Positions 1-9,015 of a stretch of DNA of 64,000 nt are shown here, piece after piece. The first letter of the stretch is position 1; each line of letters starts with the position of its first letter. The notes under the pieces are model-generated. The model was given only the letters and a program-made list of their open reading frames with translations, was not told where the DNA came from and ran no database searches. A program made the position numbers and the translations under genes. Source of the stretch: Vibrio sp. CDRSL-10 TSBA (GTDB lineage Bacteria > Pseudomonadota > Gammaproteobacteria > Enterobacterales > Vibrionaceae); NCBI GenBank assembly GCA_039696685.1, contig CP155565.1, positions 372,001 through 436,000 of the forward strand, in the 5' to 3' direction.

Positions 1-254
1 GTGGTACCGGATGAAACCTGTTTGTAAGTCGGATTATCTACATTGCCACCGGAATAGCCGGAGACGACGTCAATCACACCGTCCAGTTTCTCCATATCCG
101 ACTCGGTACACCAGAAGCAGCCTCCGGCGAGCGTCGCAACCTGCTCATGTTCAGCATGCGAGGCAGTCGGGTGAGAGGTTGCCTGGCTGAAAAAAGACAG
201 GCCGACGGGAATGGCGATCAGTAATGTCAGTAAGCTTATCGTAATGCGTTTCAT
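1..254 (-). CDS. msrA: Peptide methionine sulfoxide reductase MsrA, exported, N-terminal part
   Basis: Only the first 84 codons are present; the gene runs off the left edge. Residues 1-25 form a signal peptide (MKR start, a long Leu/Ile/Val core, then FFSQA), so the enzyme should act outside the cytoplasm. The MsrA active-site motif GGCFWC lies at residues 44-49, with Cys46 as the expected nucleophile, followed by the family's VSGYSGG. The enzyme reduces methionine-S-sulfoxide in oxidised proteins. Whether an MsrB domain follows, as in some fused enzymes, cannot be seen. The start ATG is at 254-252. Confidence 0.9.
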   Translation of the reverse strand, partial: MKRITISLLTLLIAIPVGLSFFSQATSHPTASHAEHEQVATLAGGCFWCTESDMEKLDGVIDVVSGYSGGNVDNPTYKQVSSGT

Positions 255-309
255 AACAGTTCTTACTCATTGTATTGAACGGATACATAATAAGAACAGT
301 TGAAGGCGG

Positions 310-367
310 GAAAAATTTCAACCCGGCGCTATCCTGACATCGAATATGTCAGAAGACACGGCCGGGC
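310..367 (-). terminator. Hairpin downstream of elbB
   Basis: Two nested inverted repeats follow the elbB stop. The outer arms are CCCGGC/GCCGGG (around 321 and 361) and the inner arms are CTGACAT (334-340) and ATGTCAG (346-352). Read on the minus strand the hairpin is followed by GAAATTTTT, so it can end elbB transcription. Confidence 0.5.
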
Positions 368-375
368 TGGGGCGA

Positions 376-1027
376 TCAGGCCAGTTTAATCAGTTCTTCC
401 ACTAAGCGGTCGATGCCGGAAGCGGCTTGAGAAATGTTTTCGGCCAACATATAAGCCGGAGTCGACAGCACGTTGTGTTTCTGGTCGAAAACAAAGTCAT
501 CGACCGGGCAGGCGACATGTTCGCCGCCCATCTTACGAAACGCAACCGCGGTATCCGGGTCGTTACCTATGGTGCCTTCAACGCCGTGTTCGTAAATCAT
601 CGGAATGATGGTTGGTGCAATACACAGATAGGCCGCCGGTTTGCCTGCCTGAGCAAAAGCGCGACAGGCGGTGGCGACATGGGTGTTGATACTGCATTCT
701 GAGCCATGCACCGCAAAGTCGGTCAGGTTTCTTGGCCGCGCCGAACCCTCCGGGTATTAACAGTGCATCGAAGTCATCGACTTTAAGTTTGGCCACATCC
801 TCGATTTTTCCGCGCGCGATACGCGCTGATTCAACCAGTACGTTGCGTGTCTCTGCCATCTCTTCACCCGTCAGATGGTTGATGACATGCATTTGCTCAA
901 TATTGGGCGCAAAACAGTGCCAACTGGCACCGTGGCGTTCAATGGCATGCAGTGCCAGCACGGATTCATGAATCTCGGCTCCATCAAACACACCACATCC
1001 ACTTAATATCACGGCTACTTTTTTCAT
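376..1027 (-). CDS. elbB: ElbB, DJ-1/PfpI-family glyoxalase-like protein (frame break at 727-731)
   Basis: This matches ElbB (isoprenoid biosynthesis protein with amidotransferase-like domain) of the DJ-1/PfpI superfamily. The N-terminal part has VAVILSGCGVFDGAEIHE and PGGFGAAK. The C-terminal part has the nucleophile-elbow Cys in YLCIAP, then PVDD, TPAYMLA and ASGIDRLVEEL. The frame is broken at 727-731 (GTTTC on +). Read as GTTC, GGFGAAK runs directly into NLTDFAVHGSEC, giving 216 residues, as in the E. coli protein. I therefore regard the gene as intact. Family members have weak glyoxalase activity, and the cellular role is unclear. Confidence 0.88.
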
Positions 1028-1350
1028 CGATCCATTCCTTTATCTGTTCGGGCAAAACATGCTTGCACTAAGCTGGGACACCACTATTTTTCGGTCCGCT
1101 GTTAAGTTTAGTTTAAGCCTTTCATCATGTTGTAACTGATAGCGGGTGATTTTTGTTCACGCTTGCTTAAAACTATTCAACATTGTGCACCAATAATCAT
1201 TGTGGCGAATTTTATCTTCGATGTGAAGCGTGCTGAAACCGTGACCGCTACGGCGCTAGTTGTTGTCATATATGAAGCTACTTGTTGTTTTATAAGACGC
1301 TAATGGCTTTTTATCAACGATAGATATCGTATCAGAGACTCGTTGTCGTC
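1028..1350. other. Intergenic region between elbB and a LysR gene
   Basis: 323 bp with no coding potential that I can support. It should contain the elbB promoter. An AT-rich stretch GTTAAGTTTAGTTTAA lies at about 1101-1116, resembling ArcA-type direct repeats. That is weak evidence only. Confidence 0.3.
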
Positions 1351-2268
1351 TCAGAAAATACCCTGATCCCAGTAAGGGACATCAGCACCGAGTTTATCAC
1401 TGACGAAATCCATGAAAGCGCGTACCTTGAGCGGCAGGTGTTTACGCTCAGGAAAAACCGCGTAGATGGCATGTTCAGGCAAGCTGAATTCTTGCATCAC
1501 AGGCTTCAGGCGACCGGCGATAATATCTTTGCTGACCAGAAAAGTCGGCAATTGTCCGATGCCTAAACCGTCAAGCAGGGCGCGGCGTATGGCTTCACTG
1601 TTATTGACGGTCAGGTTACCCTTGGGGATGACTTTAAAATCCGCACCGTTCTGGCTGAACGTCCACTCACTGCCACCGCGGAAATAGGAGTACACCAGGC
1701 AATTATGATGGATGAGATCCTGAGGTTTTTGTGGCGGCTGATGGCGCTGCAGATAATCCGGTGAGCTGCACAGTATGCTGCGACAACGCACCAGTCGTTT
1801 AGCGATTAAATTTGAGGTGGGCAGGTGGCCAATACGAATCGCAAGGTCAAAGCCGCCCTGAATAAGATCGACCATCTGATCTTCCAGCTGTAAATCGACT
1901 TCCACATAAGGGTAGCGCTCAAGAAATTCACTGATAATCGGGGCGATGTGCAGAACACCAAACGACATCGGCGCAGTAATTTTTAACTTGCCGCGCGGCT
2001 CGCCCTGCAGTTCACTGACTGCATCACTGCCCTGGCGGGCGTGTGTCATCGCCTGAGATACGTGATAATAATAACGTTCGCCCGCCTCGGTCAGGCTGAG
2101 CTTACGTGTGGTGCGGTTGAGCAGGCGCAGCCCCAGTTCATCTTCAAGTTGGGTGATGCGTTTGCTGACGGCAGACTTAGTGATGCCCAGCCTGTCTGCG
2201 GCCAGCGAAAAGTTACCGCATTCAATCACAGCCACGAAGACCGGGATTGCAGAAAAGGTATTATCCAT
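1351..2268 (-). CDS. LysR-family transcriptional regulator
   Basis: 305 residues, the usual LysR length. An N-terminal winged helix-turn-helix (residues about 4-62, with LAADRLGITKSAVSKRITQL as the recognition region) precedes an effector-binding domain of the CrgA/AaeR subgroup. Typical subgroup markers are LLNRTTRKLSLTEAG, GKLKITAPMSFG and the DLAIRIG strand. The gene is divergent from yjjG across 97 bp. The ligand and targets cannot be deduced. Regulators of this subgroup often control a neighbouring divergent gene, but yjjG is an unlikely target, so the regulon may be elsewhere. Confidence 0.85.
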   Translation of the reverse strand: MDNTFSAIPVFVAVIECGNFSLAADRLGITKSAVSKRITQLEDELGLRLLNRTTRKLSLTEAGERYYYHVSQAMTHARQGSDAVSELQGEPRGKLKITAPMSFGVLHIAPIISEFLERYPYVEVDLQLEDQMVDLIQGGFDLAIRIGHLPTSNLIAKRLVRCRSILCSSPDYLQRHQPPQKPQDLIHHNCLVYSYFRGGSEWTFSQNGADFKVIPKGNLTVNNSEAIRRALLDGLGIGQLPTFLVSKDIIAGRLKPVMQEFSLPEHAIYAVFPERKHLPLKVRAFMDFVSDKLGADVPYWDQGIF

Positions 2269-2365
2269 AATTGTTGAGATATTCTTAACAAAAAGTTTCC
2301 TTCCTACTAGATTAACATCTCATGGAAAACAATCTAGACTGTTCGCGCGATTTGAGGAGATGAAA

Positions 2366-3040
2366 ATGAAATACGATTGGATCTTATTCGACGCTGACGA
2401 CACCCTGTTTCATTTCGATGCTTTTAAAGGGATGCAGCTGATGTTCTCGCGTAAAGGATTAGACTTTAGCGAGCAGGACTACCAGCATTATCAGCAAGTG
2501 AATAAGCCACTGTGGGTGGATTATCAAAATGGTGTGATCACCGCAGCTGAGCTGAAACACATTCGCTTTCAATCCTGGGCGGAAAAAATTGGCACCACAA
2601 CGGCCGAGCTCAACAGCGCTTTTCTTGAGGCGATGGCAGACATCTGTACTTTGTTACCCGGGGCTCGCGAGTTGATGCAGGCACTGCAGGGCAAAGCAAA
2701 ACTCGGCATCATTACCAATGGCTTTACTGAGCTGCAGGATGTGCGTCTGACCAGAACGGGCATGAAGGATTTCTTCGAGCATGTGGTGATTTCGGAGCAG
2801 GTCGGTGTGGCGAAACCGGATGCGGGGATTTTTAATCACGCTTTAACCGTCATGGGGCATCCGGATAAAACACGGGTACTTATGGTCGGGGATAATCCCC
2901 ACTCAGATATTTTGGGTGGTCTGAATGCCGGTCTGGAAACTTGTTGGCTCAATATCCATCAAGCTGAAAAACCACACGGCATTGATGCGCATTACGAAGT
3001 GAGTTCGTTAGCTGAGCTGCAAAGCATTTTGCTGGCCTGA
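2366..3040 (+). CDS. yjjG: YjjG, pyrimidine 5'-nucleotidase (HAD superfamily)
   Basis: 224 residues, closely resembling E. coli YjjG, a house-cleaning nucleotidase acting on dUMP, dTMP and non-canonical pyrimidine nucleotides. HAD motif I is FDADDTLF (residues 7-14), motif II is IITNG, motif III includes VGVAKPD, and motif IV is VGDNPHSDILGG. The family block VNKPLWVDYQNG is conserved. An in-frame extension reaches back to 2108, but it overlaps the divergent LysR gene. I chose ATG 2366 because GAGGAG (2354-2359) sits 6 bases before it. An alternative ATG at 2360 is too close to that site. Confidence 0.92.
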   Translation: MKYDWILFDADDTLFHFDAFKGMQLMFSRKGLDFSEQDYQHYQQVNKPLWVDYQNGVITAAELKHIRFQSWAEKIGTTTAELNSAFLEAMADICTLLPGARELMQALQGKAKLGIITNGFTELQDVRLTRTGMKDFFEHVVISEQVGVAKPDAGIFNHALTVMGHPDKTRVLMVGDNPHSDILGGLNAGLETCWLNIHQAEKPHGIDAHYEVSSLAELQSILLA

Positions 3041-3047
3041 TACGCTC

Positions 3048-3116
3048 TTCTGGTGCAAAGGAGTGTTCATTTAGAACGGCTTTTGCACCAGAATTCAGGT
3101 ATCACAGATACCTGAA
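3048..3116. terminator. Two stem-loops between convergent yjjG and rnk
   Basis: The first stem pairs TTCTGGTGCAAA (3048-3059) with TTTTGCACCAGAA (3081-3093). The second is a perfect 10-bp stem with a 3-base loop, TTCAGGTATC (3094-3103) and GATACCTGAA (3107-3116). They lie between converging genes and probably end transcription from both sides. Confidence 0.6.
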
Positions 3117-3124
3117 TTTAGACA

Positions 3125-3532
3125 TCACAGATCATAGCGACCTTCACGTTCCGGTTGATAGGTCACTTCAATAATCTCAATCACTTTCTCACTGCCACCA
3201 GGCATAGGCCAGCTTAGTGTCTGTCCGGCCGATAACCCCAGCAAAGCACTGCCTACCGGTGCAAAGATGGAAATATCATCATTGCTTTTTACTTCATGGG
3301 GATAAACCAGATGTTTCTCCATGATCTCGTCTTTCCCCTGGAATTTAAAGCGCACGGTTGAATTCATACTGACCACACCATGCGGGATTTCCTGAGGTTC
3401 TTTGATCGTTGCCCGATCCAGTTCATCTTCCAGTCTTAACAGTTCCGGTGACAGTTTGGGCATTTTGTCCATCAGTGAGCTGATGCGGTCCATGTCCAGT
3501 GTGGAAACGACGATTGAATGAGTGTGTAACAT
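3125..3532 (-). CDS. rnk: Rnk, regulator of nucleoside diphosphate kinase
   Basis: 135 residues, a GreA/GreB-like RNA polymerase-binding protein. It has a short N-terminal coiled coil (about residues 10-50: DMDRISSLMDKM, LRLEDELDRA) and a C-terminal FKBP-like domain with the conserved LVYPHE, PVGSALLGL and YQPE. In E. coli Rnk affects Ndk levels and binds RNA polymerase without Gre cleavage activity. It is convergent with yjjG. The start ATG at 3532 has a GGAG site just upstream. A strong hairpin lies immediately upstream of that site. Confidence 0.9.
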   Translation of the reverse strand: MLHTHSIVVSTLDMDRISSLMDKMPKLSPELLRLEDELDRATIKEPQEIPHGVVSMNSTVRFKFQGKDEIMEKHLVYPHEVKSNDDISIFAPVGSALLGLSAGQTLSWPMPGGSEKVIEIIEVTYQPEREGRYDL

Positions 3533-3553
3533 TTATTTTCTCCACAAACAAAC

Positions 3554-3577
3554 ACCGCCCTGAACAGTCAGGGCGGT
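3554..3577 (-). promoter_or_regulatory. GC-rich hairpin just upstream of rnk
   Basis: Perfect 10-bp inverted repeat ACCGCCCTGA-ACAG-TCAGGGCGGT. On the minus strand it is followed by GTTTGTTTG and then, 22 bases beyond the stem, the rnk ATG. It could be an attenuating hairpin in the rnk leader or the terminator of a short upstream transcript. Confidence 0.45.
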
Positions 3578-4135
3578 ATACAGGCCGAATTCATTTCGAC
3601 TGAATCAAGTTAGTGGCTACGTAACAAAAACGCAATCAAAGTGCTCACAATTTCATACTTATAAATTGTGTGTATTTGTAAGTTATGTCGGGCTGGTCAC
3701 GCGAAACGTATCGATGATGCGTAGCGTCCGGCTGTTTATGAGAGGGAACGGCAGCCAAAAAGTGCTAATGAATGATTTCGCCTTTTCAGTTGTTCAACAC
3801 TACGCTTTACCGGATGCCTTTTAACCTAGGTGGTGCTTGATATGCGAAGCTGCCGCACGAACGTATCGGATCCTGTTATTTGCACGCATTGGGTTATTTG
3901 AGTAGGGCACGACTATTTGCATAGCAAAAGAATAATAAAACAACGTCACTGTATCAAAACGTCTTAATTTAAAAGAACGTTATAACTTATATGAGCGTAC
4001 TAAGTATATGAAATTACTAATTATATTAACTTGCTCAGTACGCACGAATCAGGCTAGGTACTGGCTCTGCTCAAAAGGATAGCTCTGCTGAGAAAGCTTT
4101 GTTATCAAAAGATAGTGGAACAGGCAGGAAAAATC
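3578..4135. other. Long intergenic region upstream of the CSD-DUF1294 gene
   Basis: About 560 bp, AT-rich in its second half, without a supported gene. It holds an inverted repeat CACAATTT (3646-3653) / AAATTGTG (3663-3670). A small RNA cannot be excluded. Confidence 0.3.
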
Positions 4136-4729
4136 ATGGCGATATCAGGAAAAATTTCAGAATGGAATGATGCCAAGGGCTTTGGGTACATTACCGTCGA
4201 CAAGTTTCAAGGCAAAATATTTTTCCATCTGTCTGATGTACAAGGATATTCACAGCGGCCCAAAGTGAATGAGGCAGTCAGCTTCACTCTGACCAAAGAG
4301 CGGGACGGTTCGTTTCATGCCATAAATATTGAGCGACCGATGGCGCATGGATTGTTGTTTGCGCTGGCTGTGTGGTTTATCACTGTATTATTTGCCAGCG
4401 TGTATCTGGTTAACTATCCTGCCATCGTTGTGCTGTTTTACATCCTGATCAGCGCCATCACTTACGCTGTGTACGCCTTTGACAAAAGTGCGATGCTCAA
4501 TAATGAGTGGCGGGTTTCGGAATGGTTACTGCATGCCTTGTCTTTGCTCGGCGGGTGGCCCGGTGCCCTCATTGCTCAGTCACTACTTAGATTTAAGATG
4601 ACAGAACAGCCGTTCCGATTGATATTTTGGTTAACACTGTTGCTGAATTTTTCCGTGTTTCTTTTCACCCTGAGTGCACCTGGCGCTAAATGGATGTCAC
4701 AGCTGATATACAATCTGCAACTGTTCTGA
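4136..4729 (+). CDS. Cold-shock domain / DUF1294 membrane protein
   Basis: 197 residues in two parts. Residues 1-65 form a cold-shock OB fold with RNP1-like KGFGYI and RNP2-like IFFHLSDV. Residues 75-195 have four predicted membrane segments, with the DUF1294 signature YAVYAFDKSAML and LLGGWPGALIAQ. Nucleic-acid binding by the first domain is expected from the family; the role of the membrane part is unknown. ATG 4136 is preferred over the in-frame GTG at 4115 because AGGA (4126-4129) precedes it and the conserved domain begins there. Confidence 0.82.
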   Translation: MAISGKISEWNDAKGFGYITVDKFQGKIFFHLSDVQGYSQRPKVNEAVSFTLTKERDGSFHAINIERPMAHGLLFALAVWFITVLFASVYLVNYPAIVVLFYILISAITYAVYAFDKSAMLNNEWRVSEWLLHALSLLGGWPGALIAQSLLRFKMTEQPFRLIFWLTLLLNFSVFLFTLSAPGAKWMSQLIYNLQLF

Positions 4730-4876
4730 TTTTCTTGTCGGTGCTGTCTGTTTGAATCTCAATCTCTTTGAATCTTAATCTGTTTGAATGTGAGTGATAC
4801 GCGGGTGCAAAGCGGGTGAGTTGTGGGTACTATCTGGATATCATTTCCGCCCCAACGCCGGATGCTAAGGACAAGA

Positions 4877-5590
4877 GTGCAATACGTTAGAATCAAAGAG
4901 GCTATCGCAGAACAGATTGACGCCGGGAGTTTATTGCCAAGGCAGAAACTTCCTCCCGAACGCCAGTTGGCCGAATCCTTCAATACCACCCGCGTAACCT
5001 TGCGCGAGGCACTTTCCTTACTTGAAGCTGACGGCCAAATCTACCGTGAAGATCGCCGCGGCTGGTTTATCTCTCCGCCTCCGCTGCGATACAACCCGTC
5101 GCAGGACGTTGATTTCATCGCGGCTGCGCGAGCGCAAAATCGTCAGCCCGATATGACCGTTGTTAACGCGAAAGCAATGTTAGCGGATAAGGTGGCGACA
5201 CGTTTGCTGGCTCTGGCGCCTTTCGCTGATGTCTATCGTATTGATCGTCTTCTTCATCTGGAGCAGCGTCCGGTCGCGTATGTGACCAGCTACGCTCGTC
5301 CTCAACTGTGCCCCAATTTACTTAGTTACGATCTCGCTCAATCCATGAGCCTGGTTTTGCGCGAGCACTTTGCCCTTGAGTACCACTCAATCAGTTACCG
5401 CGTCACTACCAGTGCGTTGTTTGGTGATGTGGCGCTGGCATTACGCGCCACCGCCGGCACACCGGCCTTGGTTATTGAACGTAAGCATTATGATCACAAT
5501 GGTGAATTGCTGAATGCAGAAACCGAGTTGTGGCGCCATGATGCGATTTGCCTTGAATCTGAGGCGATTCTGACTCCGGTCAGCGCGTAA
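4877..5590 (+). CDS. GntR-family regulator with UTRA ligand domain
   Basis: 237 residues from GTG 4877. A GntR winged helix (residues 1-65: YVRIKEAIAEQIDAG, LPPERQLAESFNTTRVTLRE) is joined to a UTRA domain (residues about 90-235) that binds a small metabolite in HutC/PhnF-type regulators. GTG 4877 has an ideal ribosome site, TAAGGA at 4866-4871. In-frame ATG 4862 and GTG 4823 lack one. Its neighbour is an M14 carboxypeptidase 69 bp downstream in the same direction, which may or may not be its target. The ligand cannot be inferred. Confidence 0.82.
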   Translation: MQYVRIKEAIAEQIDAGSLLPRQKLPPERQLAESFNTTRVTLREALSLLEADGQIYREDRRGWFISPPPLRYNPSQDVDFIAAARAQNRQPDMTVVNAKAMLADKVATRLLALAPFADVYRIDRLLHLEQRPVAYVTSYARPQLCPNLLSYDLAQSMSLVLREHFALEYHSISYRVTTSALFGDVALALRATAGTPALVIERKHYDHNGELLNAETELWRHDAICLESEAILTPVSA

Positions 5591-5659
5591 ACCGGCGCAG
5601 TGACGGTGAAATTGTGTTAGCCTGCTATTTCATACTCAGAAGAATAAGGTGAGTAAATC

Positions 5660-6785
5660 ATGAAAATATTCAGTAACTTTGATAGTGGTAGCATTGACGT
5701 AGTCAAAGCAGACGACAGGCAGGATATTCAGCTGAAAATTCCGAATGACAATATGTCGGAATTTTATCAGTGGTTCCATTTTCGTCTTGAAAGCGAGGCG
5801 GAGCAGTCGCACACCATTAAGCTGCTGGATTTGGCAAAGTCCGCTTATCCGGAGGGATGGCAGGGTTACGATGTAGTGGCTTCCTATAATCGCGAAGAGT
5901 GGTTTCGTGTTCCGGCCGAATTTGATGGTAATACACTGACGTTCAGCTTAATTCCGGAGCGTTTCTTCGGTCTATTTTGCCTACTTTGCGCCTTACTCTT
6001 ACGATCGTCATCTCGACTTGCTGCACATGGCACAAAGCGCCCATCACTGCCAGCTGGAAACCTTAGGCCAAACTTTAGACGGCCATGATATGAGCCTTTT
6101 AACCTTCGGTGAAGCGGAGCCGGAGAAAAAGGCAATTTGGCTGATCGCGCGCCAGCATCCGGGGGAAACCATGGCCGAGTGGTTTATGGAAGGCTTGATC
6201 AACCGTCTGCTGGATGAAAATGATACCGTTGCGCGTGCACTGCTGGAAAAAGCGGTGTTGTATGTGGTACCCAATATGAACCCGGATGGCGCAGTTCGTG
6301 GTCACCTGCGTACCAATGCGGTTGGCGTCAACCTCAACCGTGAATGGCAGTCACCTTCAATGGAGAAGAGCCCGGAAGTCTATCTGGTGCGTGAACGTAT
6401 GCTGCAAACAGGTGTGGACATGTTCCTCGATATCCATGGTGATGAAGCCTTGCCTTATAACTTTGTCGCCGGCTCGGAGGGGATTCCTTCCTACAGCCCG
6501 GAACTGGCAGCCAAGGAAGCGGCATTTAAGCAGGCTTTATTGACCATTACGCCTGAGTTTCAGGACGAAGTCGGTTACGACAAAGACGAACCAGGCAAAG
6601 CGAATCTGACCGTCGGCTCCAACTGGGTGGCTGAGCAGTTTGGTTGTCTGTCTTACACCATCGAAATGCCATTTAAGGATAACAGTAATCATCCGGATCC
6701 ACTGTATGGCTGGTCACCGGAGCGCAGTATTCTGTTTGGACAGGATGTACTGGCGGCGACACTGGCGGTGACAGACAAAATCTGA
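5660..6785 (+). CDS. M14-type cytosolic carboxypeptidase (frame break at 5961-5965)
   Basis: A 374-residue zinc carboxypeptidase of the cytosolic (AGBL/CCP-like) M14 subgroup. Residues 1-120 form the beta-sandwich N-domain of this subgroup. The catalytic domain has the zinc motif RQHPGE, VPNMNPDG, the substrate-binding NLNREW, the third zinc ligand in DIHGDE and the catalytic Glu in TIEMPFKD. No signal peptide is seen, so it is cytoplasmic. The frame is broken at 5961-5965 (GTTTC). Read as GTTC, the protein continues ERSSVYFAYFAPYSYDRH, which is the expected family sequence. The intrinsic terminator at 6822 follows. Confidence 0.87.
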
Positions 6786-6821
6786 CCCCTTGATTGCGAC
6801 GATACGTTCGCCAGATAAACT

Positions 6822-6850
6822 AAAGCCAGCGGTGACACGCTGGCTTTTTT
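6822..6850. terminator. Intrinsic terminator between the M14 gene and the SIP gene
   Basis: Perfect 10-bp stem AAAGCCAGCG (6822-6831) / CGCTGGCTTT (6838-6847), loop GTGACA, then a T run to 6850. It lies between convergent genes and can serve both. Confidence 0.85.
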
Positions 6851-6891
6851 GACTTCAGATATCGGCGTTATTTATGTAGGTCGCAGCCTTA

Positions 6892-7686
6892 TCAGCTGGC
6901 CGCTTCTGCGTCCGCGTCCGTGCGCTTAAGAACCTTGTGACCATCTTCGCTGACGCCGTTTTTCCAGTAGCTGCTGATGTAGATGTGCTCGCGGTCGATC
7001 TCTTTCTCATTACGGAAATACTGACGCAATGTGCGCATCGATTCAAATTCACACGCACACCACACCGAACACTGGCCGGCCAACCAGGTCTGTGCCTGTA
7101 CTGCATCGGCAAGAGTTTCTCCCTGGTCGCTGCATGCCCAGATAAACTCGATGCCGGCCGGTGCCTGCAGCTCTGGTTTATCTGCGATGGAAGCCAGTTC
7201 AACCACTGCATAACCACGAGCATCAGAATTGAGCTGTGACAAAGTTACAGACAGCGCAGGGATAGCGGTCATGTCTGCGGCAAGAAATACCCAATCTGCG
7301 TCCTGGTTCAGAGACTGACTTTTACCCGGTCCTGCAATCGAGATGGTATCGCCGACTTGCACGCTTTCCGCCCAGCGGGCAGCAAAGCCACAAGACAGGT
7401 CGGTGGTAATGTGACGAACAAAATCGACCACAATCTGGTTGCTGGCCGGATCAAATTCTCGAATGGTGTAAGTGCGCATCAATGGACGCTCTTCTTCACC
7501 CAGGCTACCGATATCAGTCCCGCCCTGAGGCGTAAATAATAACTTAATGTATCCGCCTTCGCTCTCTTTACCGAAATGGGCAATCTCATCGCCCTGCAGC
7601 GTAATACGCTGGAAATTTGGCGAAATTTGTTGGGTCTCAGTAACAGTCAGCACGAAATTGCGACGGGATTTTTGTTTGTTTTGCAT
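6892..7686 (-). CDS. Siderophore-interacting protein, FAD-dependent ferric-chelate reductase family
   Basis: 264 residues of the SIP/ViuB family, which reduce ferric siderophores in the cytoplasm to release iron. The N-terminal FAD-binding barrel has the RTYTIREFDP motif. The C-terminal NAD(P)H-binding half has FLAADMTAIPALS and ends in ISSYWKNGVSEDGHK, typical of the family. A Fur-box match 63-82 bases upstream of the start indicates iron repression. The gene stands alone; no siderophore synthesis or receptor gene is adjacent. Its specific substrate is unknown. Confidence 0.88.
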   Translation of the reverse strand: MQNKQKSRRNFVLTVTETQQISPNFQRITLQGDEIAHFGKESEGGYIKLLFTPQGGTDIGSLGEEERPLMRTYTIREFDPASNQIVVDFVRHITTDLSCGFAARWAESVQVGDTISIAGPGKSQSLNQDADWVFLAADMTAIPALSVTLSQLNSDARGYAVVELASIADKPELQAPAGIEFIWACSDQGETLADAVQAQTWLAGQCSVWCACEFESMRTLRQYFRNEKEIDREHIYISSYWKNGVSEDGHKVLKRTDADAEAAS

Positions 7687-7748
7687 AGTAACCTGATGTC
7701 TGGCAGCCGATAAGTGTGCTCACCTTAACGCTAATTTTGTCATTCGGC

Positions 7749-7768
7749 AATGATAATTGTTGTCATTT
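7749..7768 (-). promoter_or_regulatory. Probable Fur box
   Basis: AATGATAATTGTTGTCATTT closely matches the Fur consensus (repeats of GATAAT/ATTATC). It lies just upstream of the siderophore-interacting protein gene. Confidence 0.7.
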
Positions 7769-8025
7769 ACTAAAATTTACGAACCACACCAAATGAACCA
7801 TTTTAAATGGACTGCTGTACGGTGTAATAAAAGGCGTGATCATACTGACAGTTTGTGGCTGTGATGCATCGAAAACAGCAGCTTAGATTTGTCAAACCCC
7901 TGATGAGGTCTAGAATTATTTCATAGGGTACTTTGATCCTGGTGCCAAAATTTTTGCAAAATTTACAGTGGGTGCCTGAATTGTTCAGGCGGCAGTGGAG
8001 TGTCCGAAAGCGGGGGGATTATCCC

Positions 8026-8958
8026 ATGACAGAACAACAGTATCGATTGGTGACTCGCAGCGATTTTGATGGCCTGGTGTGCGCTGTACTACTCAAAAAA
8101 CTCGACTTGATTAACGACATCAAGTTTGTCCATCCCAAAGACATGCAAGACGGAAAAATCGACATTACCGACCACGATATTGTCACCAATTTGCCTTACG
8201 TCGGGGATGCTTATCTGGTTTTCGACCACCATCATTCTGAGACGGTGCGTAATGCCGCCAATCATTTTAATCATATTATTGATCCCAAGGCGCCGTCTGC
8301 CGCGCGTGTGGTATGGGAATATTACGGTGGGCTGGATGTTTTCCCCGAGCAGTGGCTGGAAATGATGACCGCAGTGGACAAAGGTGATTCAGCTCAATTC
8401 TCGCGTGATGAAGTGCTCGACTCAACCGGCTGGAATCTGCTGAACTTCTTGATGGATGCGCGAACCGGATTAGGGCGCTTCCGTGATTTTCGCATTTCCA
8501 ATTACAGTCTGATGATGGACCTGATTGATTACTGCAGTGACCACAGTATTGAGGAGATACTGGCACTACCGGATGTGCGCGAGCGTATCGCTTTGTATCG
8601 TGAGCATGAAAATATGTTTAAGGACCAGCTGCAACGCTGTGCGGCAGTTTATGGCAATGTGGTGGTCTTGGATTTAACCACGGAAGAGGTGATCTACGCC
8701 GGTAACCGATTCATCGTTTATGCGTTATTTCCGCAGTGTAATGTCTCCATCCATAAAATGTGGGGCGTACAAAAGCAGAACATCGTATTTGCGACCGGCA
8801 AATCCATTTTTGATCGCAGTCTGCGTACCAACATTGGTGAGCTGATGTTACGTTATGGCGGTGGCGGGCATACGGCGGCCGGCACCTGTCAAATTCCAAT
8901 CGAACGAGCCTCAGAGGTGGAACAGGCGCTGATTGAGCATCTGACGCGCACGGTTTAA
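8026..8958 (+). CDS. DHH/DHHA1-family phosphoesterase
   Basis: 310 residues. The DHH domain has SDFDGLVCAVLL (metal ligands in DFD) and VFDHHH. The DHHA1 domain ends with the substrate-binding GGGGHTAAGTC. Family members cleave phosphodiester or phosphoanhydride bonds (nanoRNases, cyclic-dinucleotide phosphodiesterases, exopolyphosphatase-like enzymes). Which applies here is unknown. The reading frame extends upstream to 7933, but ATG 8026 has a GGGGGA ribosome site at 8012-8018 and begins the conserved domain. Its intrinsic terminator, 23 bases after the stop, has been split by an insertion sequence. Confidence 0.85.
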   Translation: MTEQQYRLVTRSDFDGLVCAVLLKKLDLINDIKFVHPKDMQDGKIDITDHDIVTNLPYVGDAYLVFDHHHSETVRNAANHFNHIIDPKAPSAARVVWEYYGGLDVFPEQWLEMMTAVDKGDSAQFSRDEVLDSTGWNLLNFLMDARTGLGRFRDFRISNYSLMMDLIDYCSDHSIEEILALPDVRERIALYREHENMFKDQLQRCAAVYGNVVVLDLTTEEVIYAGNRFIVYALFPQCNVSIHKMWGVQKQNIVFATGKSIFDRSLRTNIGELMLRYGGGGHTAAGTCQIPIERASEVEQALIEHLTRTV

Positions 8959-9015
8959 ACAGACAGAACAGTACACTGGCGAAATCCCTGCTTTGACCTG
9001 TCTCTTGATCACATC

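Noticed and set aside
2108..2365. N-terminal extension of YjjG
   Set aside because: It overlaps the divergent LysR gene and lies before the GAGGAG ribosome site; conserved sequence starts at 2366.
4823..4876. Upstream start of the GntR/UTRA regulator
   Set aside because: GTG 4877 has a perfect TAAGGA site; upstream residues do not resemble the family.
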